Positions 1 to 7,993 of a DNA stretch of 64,000 nt are shown piece after piece (position 1 is the stretch's first letter; each line of letters begins with the position of its first letter). Position numbers and translations under genes: made by a program. The stretch is from CBDEVH01 sp965243565. GTDB lineage: Bacteria > Pseudomonadota > Gammaproteobacteria > Tethybacterales > Persebacteraceae. The stretch is from positions 1-64,000 of the forward strand of contig OZ251571.1 of the NCBI GenBank assembly GCA_965243565.1, written 5' to 3'. The notes beneath the pieces were generated by a model that was not told the origin of the DNA, searched no databases, and saw only the letters and a program-made list of their open reading frames with translations.

Positions 1-598
1 CATCGCTACGCCCGCCTTGATGATACGATGCTATTCGCCGTAGTATTAAGCCTTCGCCACCGACTGCCAGCACCGCTGTATAATAATTTTCTAATACGGT
101 AGCAGAAGCTATGGGCTTTTGTTCAATGACTCGCCAATAATCATTATTGCTTTTTGCCTTGTGCTGTTGCATCGTTTTATAACGTTCGCTAAAAACACCC
201 GTATGAGTAGGTGCATCAAAAACCAAATAACGAATATTTTTCCAGCCAGCATGTGGCTTGCTTTTTCTTACGACCGAAAGCGTTTCTTCAAATCGCCCAT
301 GCCCCAACCATAATTCACCATCCAACTGCACCGTTGGCAAGCCTGCAATAAACCAATCTGGCACGGCAAATGTATTTCCACCTCTTGATGTTAATTTATC
401 TCCATCCCACAACGCCCGCACGCCATCGTATTTTTCACTCATCCAATAATCCGACAGCAAGACGGATTCATCGCCAACAACAAAGGTATTGGCAAGCGAA
501 AAATCATGCTTATCCGCCGCTTGGGCAAAAGCTTGGACAACACCACCTGCCACGCAAAGTGTTATTAATAGCCGCCAAATAGCCGCTATAATCGGCAT
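1..598 (-). CDS. ligE: Periplasmic ATP-dependent DNA ligase (LigE type), 3' end outside window
   Basis: Seals nicks in DNA using ATP; LigE-type ligases are small and exported. I translated this from the minus strand: the first 199 residues are present and the OB-fold end lies beyond base 1. Residues 1-27 form a signal peptide ending near AFAQA. The adenylation motif SEKYDGVR carries the nucleotidyl lysine at residue 56, LDGEL (motif III region) is near 92, YLVFDAP near 124, and motif IV, GGEGLILRR, near 180 with its glutamate at 182. All catalytic residues visible are intact, unlike the related domain at 7938-9176. It follows the RidA gene by 13 bases on the same strand. A GTG 12 bases upstream, at 610, is an alternative start. 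Family call is firm; the completeness of the gene cannot be judged. Confidence 0.85.
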   Translation of the reverse strand, partial: MPIIAAIWRLLITLCVAGGVVQAFAQAADKHDFSLANTFVVGDESVLLSDYWMSEKYDGVRALWDGDKLTSRGGNTFAVPDWFIAGLPTVQLDGELWLGHGRFEETLSVVRKSKPHAGWKNIRYLVFDAPTHTGVFSERYKTMQQHKAKSNNDYWRVIEQKPIASATVLENYYTAVLAVGGEGLILRRIASYHQGGRSD

Positions 599-611
599 AC
601 CAACTATCACT

Positions 612-1001
612 CTATTCTTTTGAAGATTTTTTTGCAGTTACTTGAATTTCGATTTTCATGTCGTCATTAACAAGACCTGCAACAAACATAGTGGCAGCGG
701 GGCGTACTTGCCCTAGCCATTTTTGAAATATTGGCAGACACTCAAAAAAATCATCACGGTTTGGCAGTATGTAAGTTACGCGAACAATATCAGCAATGGC
801 GCCTCCTGCTTGTTGCAAAACTTCTTCAATATTAATAAAGCATTGATTGGCTTGTTCGACAACATCATCACTGATTGTCATTTTTGTATAGTCATAACCC
901 GTTGTCCCAGATACAAAAATCATATCGTCATCAACCACCGCACGGGAGTAGCCAAATTTTTCTTCAAATTCTGAGCCGTTGGATATTAATCGTCTTGTCA
1001 T
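612..1001 (-). CDS. RidA family protein (YjgF/YER057c/UK114)
   Basis: RidA-family proteins are small trimeric cytosolic enzymes; the founding members hydrolyse reactive enamine/imine intermediates made by PLP enzymes, other subgroups act in catabolic pathways. The 129 residues match the family length. The arginine that binds the substrate carboxylate is visible in QVRPAATMF (residue 100) and the following acidic position in KIEIQV (glutamate 118). A good ribosome binding site (AAAGGA) precedes the ATG by 7-8 bases. It lies in a minus-strand run with the PD-(D/E)XK-like gene upstream and ligE downstream, and creatinase is two genes upstream, so a role in amine or creatine catabolism is possible but is inference only. 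The exact RidA subfamily is not assigned. Confidence 0.85.
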   Translation of the reverse strand: MTRRLISNGSEFEEKFGYSRAVVDDDMIFVSGTTGYDYTKMTISDDVVEQANQCFINIEEVLQQAGGAIADIVRVTYILPNRDDFFECLPIFQKWLGQVRPAATMFVAGLVNDDMKIEIQVTAKKSSKE

Positions 1002-1014
1002 TATTTTATTCCTT

Positions 1015-1707
1015 TCATTGAATATTAGATTGTACCTTTATTTGCTTTTCCCAATCAATGATTTCGACTTTTCCTTTAGGCGATAAATCATAAATTCCCT
1101 GCGACTGCCGAACAAACCAGCCATAAACATTGCGGTATAAAATATGTCTTGCTTTGGCAATACCCAAAGCAGCTGCCATAACCGATGCTTTAGTCGCACC
1201 GTTTTCTTGCAAATAAGCGGCAATTGCCAATGCTCGTTGCCGATACGATGTCATTTTACGTTTTTTAGAGCCGCCGACATTGGGGTCGCCCACCAACTGT
1301 ATAAACTCAGCCAACAACCATTCTTTTTCGCGTTTGGACTTTTGGGTTTGGCGGGGGGTATAAGGTGCTGGGTCTAGCATCACATCAACGCTGCCAATTG
1401 CTGTTTTAGGCTCTATTATCAACAACCCGATTCCCAGCATTTTAAGTAATTTTTTGATGGCAGCCCGATTGCGTTTTAGCACACTGCATTGCTCGGCAAT
1501 ACCTATATAAACAGTGGGGGTTAATGCAAGGCGTTCAACCGCTTGTAATAACACACGTATATTAAATGATAATTTTAGCTCGACAACAACGGTGTCTTCG
1601 CTGCCACGTACTGCCAGTACATCACAATCCCCCACTTCGCCTTTAACCTCATAACCTTGAGATTCCAATAACTGTTTAACTGGTAGATAAAGATCGGATT
1701 CCTTCAT
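1015..1707 (-). CDS. DUF2161-like protein with PD-(D/E)XK nuclease-type fold
   Basis: I recognise this as the DUF2161 type, predicted to carry a PD-(D/E)XK phosphodiesterase core; no substrate is known. The core is near the N terminus: GEVGDCDVLA supplies the acidic residue and VVVELKLS the E-x-K pair. The C-terminal half is basic, with a KRKMTSYRQRALAIAAYL stretch that looks like a small helical or winged-helix nucleic-acid-binding region. The methionine at 1707 (MKESDLYL) is preferred to the one 18 bases upstream, because an extended -10 box ends 8 bases before it and there is no Shine-Dalgarno sequence for either; this implies a leaderless transcript. The gene starts just after the creatinase stop, inside whose 3' end its promoter falls. 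Confidence 0.65.
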   Translation of the reverse strand: MKESDLYLPVKQLLESQGYEVKGEVGDCDVLAVRGSEDTVVVELKLSFNIRVLLQAVERLALTPTVYIGIAEQCSVLKRNRAAIKKLLKMLGIGLLIIEPKTAIGSVDVMLDPAPYTPRQTQKSKREKEWLLAEFIQLVGDPNVGGSKKRKMTSYRQRALAIAAYLQENGATKASVMAAALGIAKARHILYRNVYGWFVRQSQGIYDLSPKGKVEIIDWEKQIKVQSNIQ

Positions 1708-1715
1708 CTGCGTAT

Positions 1716-1724
1716 AGTATAACA
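1716..1724 (-). promoter_or_regulatory. Extended -10 promoter element for the DUF2161-like gene
   Basis: Read on the minus strand this is TGTTATACT, an extended -10 box (TGnTATAcT). It ends 8 bases before the ATG at 1707, so the transcript would begin at or next to the start codon. No good -35 is visible at 17-18 bases, as is common for extended -10 promoters. Confidence 0.45.
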
Positions 1725-1731
1725 ATAATGG

Positions 1732-2931
1732 CTAAGTAATAATGTTATGGTCGGGTCCGTAGGCAAAGCCGGTAATGTTATCGGCACCGTCTTGTGTCAC
1801 CACCAAAATATCATGCTCGCGATAACCGCCAGCACCGGGCATGCCTTCGGGCAGCATAATCATTGGTTCGATTGAAACCACCATATTGGGCTCTAGTACG
1901 GTTTCGATGTCTTCGCGAAATTCTAGCCCTGATTCACGCCCGTAATAATGACAAAGCACCCCAAAAGAATGCCCGTAACCAAAAGTACGGCGATCTAACA
2001 AACCATAAGAGTCATAAATTTTATTCAGCTCAGCGGCAATATCACAGCAACGAATACCGGGACGCACTAATTTTAAACCCGCTTCGTGCACCTCTATATT
2101 TACCTTCCACAATCGCAAGGAATCCTCATCACAATCACCATAAAATAAAGTACGTTCCAATGCGGTATAGTAACCTGCCACCATCGAAAAACAGTTAAGC
2201 GATAAAATATCACCATGCTGTACTTTTCGAGTCGTTACTGGGTTGTGCGCTCCATCGGTATTAATACCCGACTGAAACCACGTCCATGTATCCATTAGCT
2301 CACCTTCTGGAAAACGCTTTGCGATTTCTCGCACCATCGCTTGTGTTGATGCCAAAGCAATTTCATGTTCGGGAACATTTTCTGCAATAGCCGCCGCAAC
2401 AGCTGCCCCACCAATATCACAAATTTGAGCACCCTGTTTAATATGGGCGATTTCTTCATCTGATTTAATCATTCGAAACTGCATTGTTGCTTTAGAAACA
2501 TCACAAAACGTGCAATTGGGCAATGCTTGTTTTAGTTTGTTGAGATTTTCAATATTGAGATGATCTTCTTCTATGCCAATAACACCATTGGCAGGCAATA
2601 ATTTTTGAACGGCATAAAAATAATTATCACGATGCCAATCCGTATAAACAACATTGTCACCAACCGACCGTCGCCACGGCTGACCGCCATCAATATTGGC
2701 AGAAATCGAGGTGAATTTACCATCATGCACCGCCACCCCATAAGGGCGGCCAAACGCACAATACAAAAAGTCAGAATAATAGTTAACATTATGAATAGAA
2801 GTAAACAACACCGCATCAATACCCTGCTGCTCCATAATAGTCAACAACCCTTGTTGTCGGCGGTCAAATTCTTGTGCCGAAAAAGTATTTTTTGCGCGAT
2901 TTCCATTTTCGATATTAATCAAATGTTCCAT
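1732..2931 (-). CDS. Creatinase (creatine amidinohydrolase, EC 3.5.3.3)
   Basis: Hydrolyses creatine to sarcosine and urea; a dimeric cytosolic enzyme with the pita-bread fold of M24 peptidases but no metal. The 399 residues match the Pseudomonas creatinase closely and almost to the ends, for example SDFLYCAFGRPYG, ISANIDGGQPWRR, MDTWTWFQSGINTDGAHN, RTFGYGHSFG and GYREHDIL. The catalytic histidine of DGAHN is residue 229 and the glutamate of YYTALERTLF is residue 259, corresponding to H232 and E262 of the Pseudomonas putida enzyme. I start at 2931 because GGAGA lies 7 bases upstream and family alignment begins there; the frame is open a further 114 bases upstream. No sarcosine oxidase, urease or creatininase is in the window. 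A near-palindrome sits 29 bases upstream of the start. Confidence 0.9.
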   Translation of the reverse strand: MEHLINIENGNRAKNTFSAQEFDRRQQGLLTIMEQQGIDAVLFTSIHNVNYYSDFLYCAFGRPYGVAVHDGKFTSISANIDGGQPWRRSVGDNVVYTDWHRDNYFYAVQKLLPANGVIGIEEDHLNIENLNKLKQALPNCTFCDVSKATMQFRMIKSDEEIAHIKQGAQICDIGGAAVAAAIAENVPEHEIALASTQAMVREIAKRFPEGELMDTWTWFQSGINTDGAHNPVTTRKVQHGDILSLNCFSMVAGYYTALERTLFYGDCDEDSLRLWKVNIEVHEAGLKLVRPGIRCCDIAAELNKIYDSYGLLDRRTFGYGHSFGVLCHYYGRESGLEFREDIETVLEPNMVVSIEPMIMLPEGMPGAGGYREHDILVVTQDGADNITGFAYGPDHNIIT

Positions 2932-2959
2932 ATTCTTTTCTCCAATCAAATAATTTTTT

Positions 2960-2977
2960 TGTAGACAAAAGTGTACA
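2960..2977. promoter_or_regulatory. Candidate operator between creatinase and pyrF
   Basis: TGTAGAC-AAAA-GTGTACA is an 18-base near-palindrome (six of seven arm positions pair). It lies 29 bases upstream of the creatinase start and about 70 bases before the pyrF -10 box. The TGTA...TACA ends resemble sites bound by dimeric repressors such as GntR-family proteins; no regulator gene is nearby, so the assignment is inference. Confidence 0.35.
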
Positions 2978-3049
2978 GCAATCTTTTTTAAATCAGACCA
3001 AAATAAGCATCTTTTTATTGGATAAAAAAAGTGGCAACAAGTCATACGG

Positions 3050-3055
3050 TATAAT
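3050..3055 (+). promoter_or_regulatory. -10 box of pyrF (leaderless)
   Basis: A perfect TATAAT ends 7 bases before the pyrF ATG at 3063. No Shine-Dalgarno sequence fits in the gap, so transcription would start at the initiation codon. No convincing -35 hexamer is seen. Confidence 0.45.
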
Positions 3056-3062
3056 AAACACT

Positions 3063-3782
3063 ATGCTAGCCAGAAAAAATATTGCTGCCAATGAGCGTTG
3101 TATTGTTGCACTTGACTATCCTGATTTTGCATCGGCGATGGATTTGGTTAGTGCTTTAGACGGGCTGGCAAATTTTTATAAAGTTGGTTTAGAGCTATTT
3201 GCCGGAGGGCATGGCAAGCCTTTACTCGACGAATTAATCAAACGCAACAACCGCGTATTTGTTGATTTAAAACTATTTGATGTTCCCGAAACCGTCAAAA
3301 GAGCAACCGCTCAAATTGCCGATTCAGGGGCGGATTTTTTAACCGTGCATGGCAATAATGCCATTATGGAAGCGGCAGCCAGTGCCAAAGGCAGCCATTT
3401 AAAAATTTTAGCCGTTACCGTACTAACCAGTCTTGACCAAAACGACATCACCGAAATGGGTTGGGCTGGCGATATCCCACAATTGGTATTATCAAGGGCA
3501 AAAAAAGCAATTGATTTAGGCTGTGATGGGGTTGTATCATCGGGCGGTGAGGTTGCTATTTTGCGTCGAGAATGCGGTCATGCACTAACATTGGTAACGC
3601 CGGGCATTCGCCCAGCATCGACAACAACAACAGACGACCAAAAACGCACTGCCAACCCAGCGAGCGTTATTGCTGATGGGGGCGATTATTTGGTTGTAGG
3701 ACGTCCCATAAAAAACGCAAGTAATCGCCGTGAGGCTTTTACTGCCATTATAAGAGAAATTGAAGAGGAACTTAAATCATGA
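3063..3782 (+). CDS. pyrF: Orotidine 5'-phosphate decarboxylase
   Basis: Last step of UMP synthesis: decarboxylates OMP to UMP in the cytoplasm. The 239-residue TIM-barrel protein has the catalytic signature VDLKLFDVPETV at residues 67-78, with the Asp68-Lys70-Asp73 charge network, and the phosphate-binding VTPGIRPA loop followed by GGDYLVVGRPI. An in-frame ATG 45 bases upstream is rejected: family alignment starts at MLARKNIAANERCIVALDYP, and the -10 box lies between the two. First gene of a pyrF-msrA-tadA run; its stop overlaps the msrA start (ATGA). In many gammaproteobacteria pyrF follows lapB, which in this window is 38 kb away beside nadD. Confidence 0.95.
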   Translation: MLARKNIAANERCIVALDYPDFASAMDLVSALDGLANFYKVGLELFAGGHGKPLLDELIKRNNRVFVDLKLFDVPETVKRATAQIADSGADFLTVHGNNAIMEAAASAKGSHLKILAVTVLTSLDQNDITEMGWAGDIPQLVLSRAKKAIDLGCDGVVSSGGEVAILRRECGHALTLVTPGIRPASTTTTDDQKRTANPASVIADGGDYLVVGRPIKNASNRREAFTAIIREIEEELKS

Positions 3783-4249
3783 ATACACAACAAAAAGCAA
3801 TATTAGCAGCGGGCTGTTTTTGGGGAATTGAAGCCAATTTTCAAGCCATACCGGGAGTCACTAGCACCCGTGTTGGTTATACTGGTGGACACGTTTCAAG
3901 CCCAACTTATAAACAAGTCTGCTACTCCGATACTGGACATGCCGAAGCAGTCGAAATTACTTTTGATTCAAGCCTTGTTTCCTACGATGAATTATTATCG
4001 GCGTTTTGGCTTATGCACGACCCGACACAAATCAACGGTCAAGGAGTTGATATTGGAACTCAATATCGCTCCGCTATCTTTTTTGTAGATGAAGCACAAA
4101 AATTAACGGCAGCGGCATCCAAACAAAAGCGACAAATCCATTATAAAATTGACATTGTAACCCAAGTAGTTCCAGCCGAAACTTTTTGGGAAGCAGAAGA
4201 CTACCACCAGAGTTATGTGCAAAAACGACGCAAACAAGGCTTCTTCTGA
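3779..4249 (+). CDS. msrA: Peptide-methionine (S)-S-oxide reductase MsrA
   Basis: Repairs oxidised methionine by reducing methionine-S-sulfoxide in proteins, recycled by thioredoxin. The catalytic motif GCFWGIEANF has its cysteine at residue 13, close to the N terminus as usual. YTGGHVSSPTYKQVC and the HAEAVEITFD strand are typical family blocks, and WEAEDYHQSY lies near the C terminus. At 156 residues it is the short one-domain form without a fused MsrB. Its ATG overlaps the pyrF stop by four bases, so the two are probably translationally coupled. There is no cytosolic-exit signal peptide. Confidence 0.95.
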   Translation: MNTQQKAILAAGCFWGIEANFQAIPGVTSTRVGYTGGHVSSPTYKQVCYSDTGHAEAVEITFDSSLVSYDELLSAFWLMHDPTQINGQGVDIGTQYRSAIFFVDEAQKLTAAASKQKRQIHYKIDIVTQVVPAETFWEAEDYHQSYVQKRRKQGFF

Positions 4250-4730
4250 AAGTATCTTAATTTTTTCCGACATTGAGCAAGCGATGATGCAACGCGCCTT
4301 GCAACTTGCTAAAGACGCAGCACAAGCGGGCGAAGTCCCCGTTGGTGCAGTGGTTTATAGTAACGACGGTAAAATTATTGGCGAGGGCCACAACCAGACA
4401 ATACACCAAAACGACATGACCGCTCACGCCGAAATTGTCGCAATGCGACAAGCCGCTACGGCATTGGCAAATTATCGCTTAAGTAGTTACCACATAGCCG
4501 TTAGCCTAGAACCATGCACCATGTGCATAGGGGCTATTTTGCATGCCCGTTTGGCATCGCTCATCTTTGCGGCAACAGACCCTAAAACAGGGGCTTGTGG
4601 CAGCGTACTCCACATCCCTGATAACCCTATTTTAAATCATCAAACGCAAATAAAAAGTGGCTTATTTGCCGACCAATCCACCGCTTTGCTCCACGATTTT
4701 TTTAACAAAAAAAGACAAACCAAAACATAA
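4215..4730 (+). CDS. tadA: tRNA-specific adenosine deaminase TadA
   Basis: Deaminates A34 to inosine in tRNAArg(ACG), allowing wobble decoding. The zinc-dependent cytidine/deoxycytidylate deaminase fold is clear: HAEIVAMR holds the zinc histidine (71) and catalytic glutamate (73), and PCTMCIGAI the two zinc cysteines (101 and 104). The first start overlaps msrA by 35 bases and gives 171 residues; an internal ATGATG at 4284 gives 148 residues, nearer the usual N terminus, so the true start is uncertain. Third gene of the pyrF-msrA-tadA run. Confidence 0.93.
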   Translation: MCKNDANKASSESILIFSDIEQAMMQRALQLAKDAAQAGEVPVGAVVYSNDGKIIGEGHNQTIHQNDMTAHAEIVAMRQAATALANYRLSSYHIAVSLEPCTMCIGAILHARLASLIFAATDPKTGACGSVLHIPDNPILNHQTQIKSGLFADQSTALLHDFFNKKRQTKT

Positions 4731-4772
4731 ACCACCGACACCACCTACCCCTAACCCGAAACCAACGTTACC

Positions 4773-5258
4773 ATGCACTTTATTGTCATTAATCTAAGCC
4801 AACAAACACTAACGCTGTATAACGAGAATACCGCAGAGCAAACGTGGGCGGTATCAACCGCTGCCAATGGGGCAGGCGAGGAAAACGGCAGTTACAAAAC
4901 ACCACGCGGCAAACACATTATCCGTGCCAAAATTGGAGATAACCAACCGACTAATACCGTTTTTCGCGCGCGCCGACCAACTGGCGAGATTTATTCACCC
5001 GAACTTGCTATAAAATCCCCGCGAAGTGACTGGATACTCACTCGTATATTGTGGCTATCTGGCTGCGAAATTAATAAAAATCGATTGGGTCATGTTGATA
5101 CCATGCGGCGATATATTTATATTCACGGCACGCCTGATACAACCGACATAACAAAACCCGACTCAATTGGCTGCATTCGAATGCACAACAACGATTTAAT
5201 TCAACTATTTAATCAAACCCCTGTTTATACTGCCGTTAATATAATAGAAACAGAATAA
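4773..5258 (+). CDS. L,D-transpeptidase, YkuD family
   Basis: YkuD-domain enzymes cross-link or anchor peptidoglycan through a cysteine nucleophile. The catalytic block is YIHGTPDTTD...DSIGCIRMHN, with histidine 119 and cysteine 134. The whole 161-residue protein is the catalytic domain: it starts directly with a strand (FIVINLSQQTLTLYN) that is the usual first strand of the domain. No signal peptide or LysM is visible, so export is unexplained; upstream coding that would supply one was not seen. No ribosome binding site precedes the ATG. It is 42 bases after tadA. Confidence 0.85.
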   Translation: MHFIVINLSQQTLTLYNENTAEQTWAVSTAANGAGEENGSYKTPRGKHIIRAKIGDNQPTNTVFRARRPTGEIYSPELAIKSPRSDWILTRILWLSGCEINKNRLGHVDTMRRYIYIHGTPDTTDITKPDSIGCIRMHNNDLIQLFNQTPVYTAVNIIETE

Positions 5259-5324
5259 TAATTTCTTAATTTGTAGTGTTTTATTCCACCATGTAAAATG
5301 GAGTATTTCTTGAGGAGGATTTTT

Positions 5325-5933
5325 ATGAATTTTGGAGAGTTTTCAACCCCCGATTACGGCAATGTGCTTGGTGCGGATTCATTTATGGACAGTGCCATTC
5401 ATTCTTTATGGCACCCCACCCCTAAAATAGCAGGCACTGCCTACACCGTGCAATTAGCCGCCGGTGATCACCTTATGTTACACGCCGCCATTTACCAAGC
5501 CCCGCCACAATCCATTATTGTTGTTGATGGCGTTGATACGCTATCGGCAGTTGCTGGTGGCAATGTTTGTACTGCGGCAAAACAACGCGGCATTCAAGGC
5601 TTTATTATTGACGGTGTTATCCGCGACATTGACGAGATTTTCGCAATACAGTTTCCTGTTTATGCCAAAGGCGTTTTTCCCGTCCCCGGCAAAAAAAATT
5701 GTGTTCTTGCCCTAGCCCAACCTATTGTATGTGGTGGTGTTCGCGTGAGTACTGGCGACATTATCGTCGCAGACAGCGATGGCATTGTCGTTATTGAACA
5801 AGCCCAAGCTGCCGCCATCTATCACCGTGCAAAAACCAAAGCAGATGCAGAAGCAGCAATGACTTTTGATCAATGGCATGATAACCATCAGGCTAAAATA
5901 AGCGAAACCATTCAAAAATTACAAAACAAATAA
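5325..5933 (+). CDS. RraA family protein
   Basis: The family includes RraA, an RNase E inhibitor, and class II aldolases acting on 4-hydroxy-4-methyl- or 4-carboxy-4-hydroxy-2-oxoadipate. Key blocks are AAGDHLMLHAAI, GGNVCTAAKQRGIQGF and DGVIRDIDEI, the last holding the R-D pair that binds pyruvate and metal in the aldolases. Downstream comes PVFAKGVFPVPGKK-type sequence and GVRVSTGDIIVADSDGIVVI, both typical. The start at 5325 is set by a strong AGGAGG eight bases before the ATG; another ATG 27 bases upstream lacks one. The R-D pair is compatible with aldolase activity, but no aromatic-catabolism genes are near. Confidence 0.8.
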   Translation: MNFGEFSTPDYGNVLGADSFMDSAIHSLWHPTPKIAGTAYTVQLAAGDHLMLHAAIYQAPPQSIIVVDGVDTLSAVAGGNVCTAAKQRGIQGFIIDGVIRDIDEIFAIQFPVYAKGVFPVPGKKNCVLALAQPIVCGGVRVSTGDIIVADSDGIVVIEQAQAAAIYHRAKTKADAEAAMTFDQWHDNHQAKISETIQKLQNK

Positions 5934-5993
5934 CGCACGCTTTGGTGGTCGTATTACAGTATGGGGGGATTCTTTGCTTTGCGGTAAATACGA

Positions 5994-5999
5994 TATAAT
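5994..5999 (+). promoter_or_regulatory. -10 box for acs
   Basis: A perfect TATAAT 32 bases before the acs ATG, giving a leader of about 25 bases that contains a weak AAAGAAAG binding site. The -35 region is poor (TCTTTG at 18 bases), so the promoter may need an activator. Confidence 0.4.
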
Positions 6000-6031
6000 C
6001 CAAACAGTTTATAACCAAAGAAAGTTCTATT

Positions 6032-7993
6032 ATGTCTGATAAGATTGAATCCATTTTACAAGAAAACCGTCGTTTTGACCCACCTGCTAATTTTGCCAAT
6101 GCCAACATTGCCGGACGGGCTGCTTATAACGCATTGGTTGCCGAATCTTCCAATGATTGGGAAGGCTTTTGGCAACGCTTGGCACTTGAAAAAATATCAT
6201 GGGAAAACCCTTTTTCGGTGGTCTATGACGGCAGCAATGCCCCCCACCATCGTTGGTTTACCGATGGTTATCTCAACATCTCTGCCAATTGCCTTGATCG
6301 TCACCTTGCCAGCCGTGGCGAGAAAACCGCTATTATTTTTGAAGACGATGACGGCAATACCGACCACTGGAGTTACCAACGCCTATACAACAGCGTTTGT
6401 CAGTTTGCCAATGGACTTTATGCGGCAGGGCTAAACAAAGGCGACCGCGTTATTATCTATATGCCAATGCGTCCTGAGGCAGTCATAGCAATGCAAGCGT
6501 GTGCGCGGATTGGGGCGATTCACTCCGTTGTTTTTGGTGGTTTTTCTGCCAAATCATTACAAGATCGTATTATTGATGCTGGTGCAAAGATGGTTATTAC
6601 TGCCGATGAAAGCGTCCGCGGTGGCAAGGTATTTCCTTTAAAAAACATAGTGGACGAAGCACTGGTAACTGAAACCCCCATTGAAAAAGTGATTGTTTTA
6701 GAACGCACCAACGCGGCTGTTTCTATGCAAGCTGGGCGCGATATAACATGGGCTGCCACAATCGAGAATCAACCGACCGACTGTCCACCGACTCCGATGA
6801 ATGCCGAAGACCCGTTATTTATACTTTATACCTCTGGCTCGACAGGCAAACCAAAAGGCATTCAACACAGTATTGGTGGTTATTTATTGGGCTCTATTTT
6901 ATCCATGCAGTGGGTATTTGACCATCAACAAGACGATATTTATTGGTGTACGGCAGATGTTGGCTGGATAACTGGACATACTTATGTTGCTTATGGTCCG
7001 TTGGCAGTAGGCGGTACTCAAGTTATATTTGAAGGCGTGCCAACGCACCCTCATCCCGGGCGTTTTTGGGAGATAATCGCCAAACACAAAGTAACCACTT
7101 TTTATACTGCCCCTACTGCCATTCGGGCGTTGATTAAAATGGGTTCAGACCTCCCTAATAATTACGATTTATCATCCTTACGAATCCTCGCCACTGTCGG
7201 CGAGCCGATTAACCCCGACGCATGGATGTGGTACAAAAACACCGTTGGTGGCGGTCGTTGCCCCATTCTTGACACTTGGTGGCAAACCGAAACCGGTAGC
7301 AATATGATAGCCCCATTACCGGGCGTAACCCCTACCAAACCCGGATCATGCACGTTGCCATTACCCGGTATTTTTGCGGCTGTTGTGGACAAAAACGGCG
7401 AAGAAATGGGCACTGGACAAGGTGGTTATTTGGTCATTAAAAAGCCGTTTCCATCACAATTACGCACCATTTGGGGCGATGACGAGCGTTATGTTAGCAC
7501 TTACTACCCTGCCGATATAGCTGGCGGACAATATTATGTAGCGGGTGATTCCGCCAATTGTGATGCCGATGGCTATTTTTGGATTATGGGACGGATAGAC
7601 GATGTACTCAATGTCTCCGGACATCGATTGGGCACAATGGAGATAGAATCCGCACTTGCCGCAAACCCCAACGTTGCCGAAGCCGCTGTCATCGGACGAC
7701 CGGACGATATCACTGGCGAAGCCATTGTTGCGTTTGTCGTACTCAAAAGCGACTGCCCCGAAGGCGATGCGGCAAAAGCATTAGAACAACAACTGCGGCA
7801 GTGGGTTGGACAAGAAATAGGTGCCATTGCCAAACCCAAAGAAATTCGCTTTGGTGATGGCTTACCCAAAACCCGCAGTGGTAAAATTATGCGTAGATTA
7901 TTACGTACCATTGCACAGAATCAAGAAATAACTCAGGATGTATCCACACTTGAAAACCCTTCCGTTTTGGAACAACTTAAAAAACAAGTCTAA
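6032..7993 (+). CDS. acs: Acetyl-CoA synthetase (acetate-CoA ligase, AMP-forming)
   Basis: Activates acetate with ATP and CoA to acetyl-CoA via acetyl-AMP, in the cytoplasm. The 653 residues are the normal Acs length. Blocks in order: NAPHHRWFTDGYLN, IYMPMRPEAVIAMQACARIGA, the P-loop YTSGSTGKPKG, WWQTETGSNMIAPLPG, and the C-terminal TRSGKIMRR whose lysine makes the adenylate and is the usual acetylation target. It lies 3' of the RraA gene and its 3' end overlaps the frame of the pseudo-ligase fusion by up to 56 bases. A second, PrpE-like synthetase sits at 45935. Substrate could include propionate, but the tryptophan-rich acetate-type sequence favours acetate. Confidence 0.92.
   Translation: MSDKIESILQENRRFDPPANFANANIAGRAAYNALVAESSNDWEGFWQRLALEKISWENPFSVVYDGSNAPHHRWFTDGYLNISANCLDRHLASRGEKTAIIFEDDDGNTDHWSYQRLYNSVCQFANGLYAAGLNKGDRVIIYMPMRPEAVIAMQACARIGAIHSVVFGGFSAKSLQDRIIDAGAKMVITADESVRGGKVFPLKNIVDEALVTETPIEKVIVLERTNAAVSMQAGRDITWAATIENQPTDCPPTPMNAEDPLFILYTSGSTGKPKGIQHSIGGYLLGSILSMQWVFDHQQDDIYWCTADVGWITGHTYVAYGPLAVGGTQVIFEGVPTHPHPGRFWEIIAKHKVTTFYTAPTAIRALIKMGSDLPNNYDLSSLRILATVGEPINPDAWMWYKNTVGGGRCPILDTWWQTETGSNMIAPLPGVTPTKPGSCTLPLPGIFAAVVDKNGEEMGTGQGGYLVIKKPFPSQLRTIWGDDERYVSTYYPADIAGGQYYVAGDSANCDADGYFWIMGRIDDVLNVSGHRLGTMEIESALAANPNVAEAAVIGRPDDITGEAIVAFVVLKSDCPEGDAAKALEQQLRQWVGQEIGAIAKPKEIRFGDGLPKTRSGKIMRRLLRTIAQNQEITQDVSTLENPSVLEQLKKQV

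Noticed and set aside
1732..2931. Xaa-Pro aminopeptidase or DMSP lyase DddP
   Set aside because: These share the M24 fold, but metal ligands are not conserved and the sequence follows creatinase almost throughout, including DGAHN and GYREHDIL.
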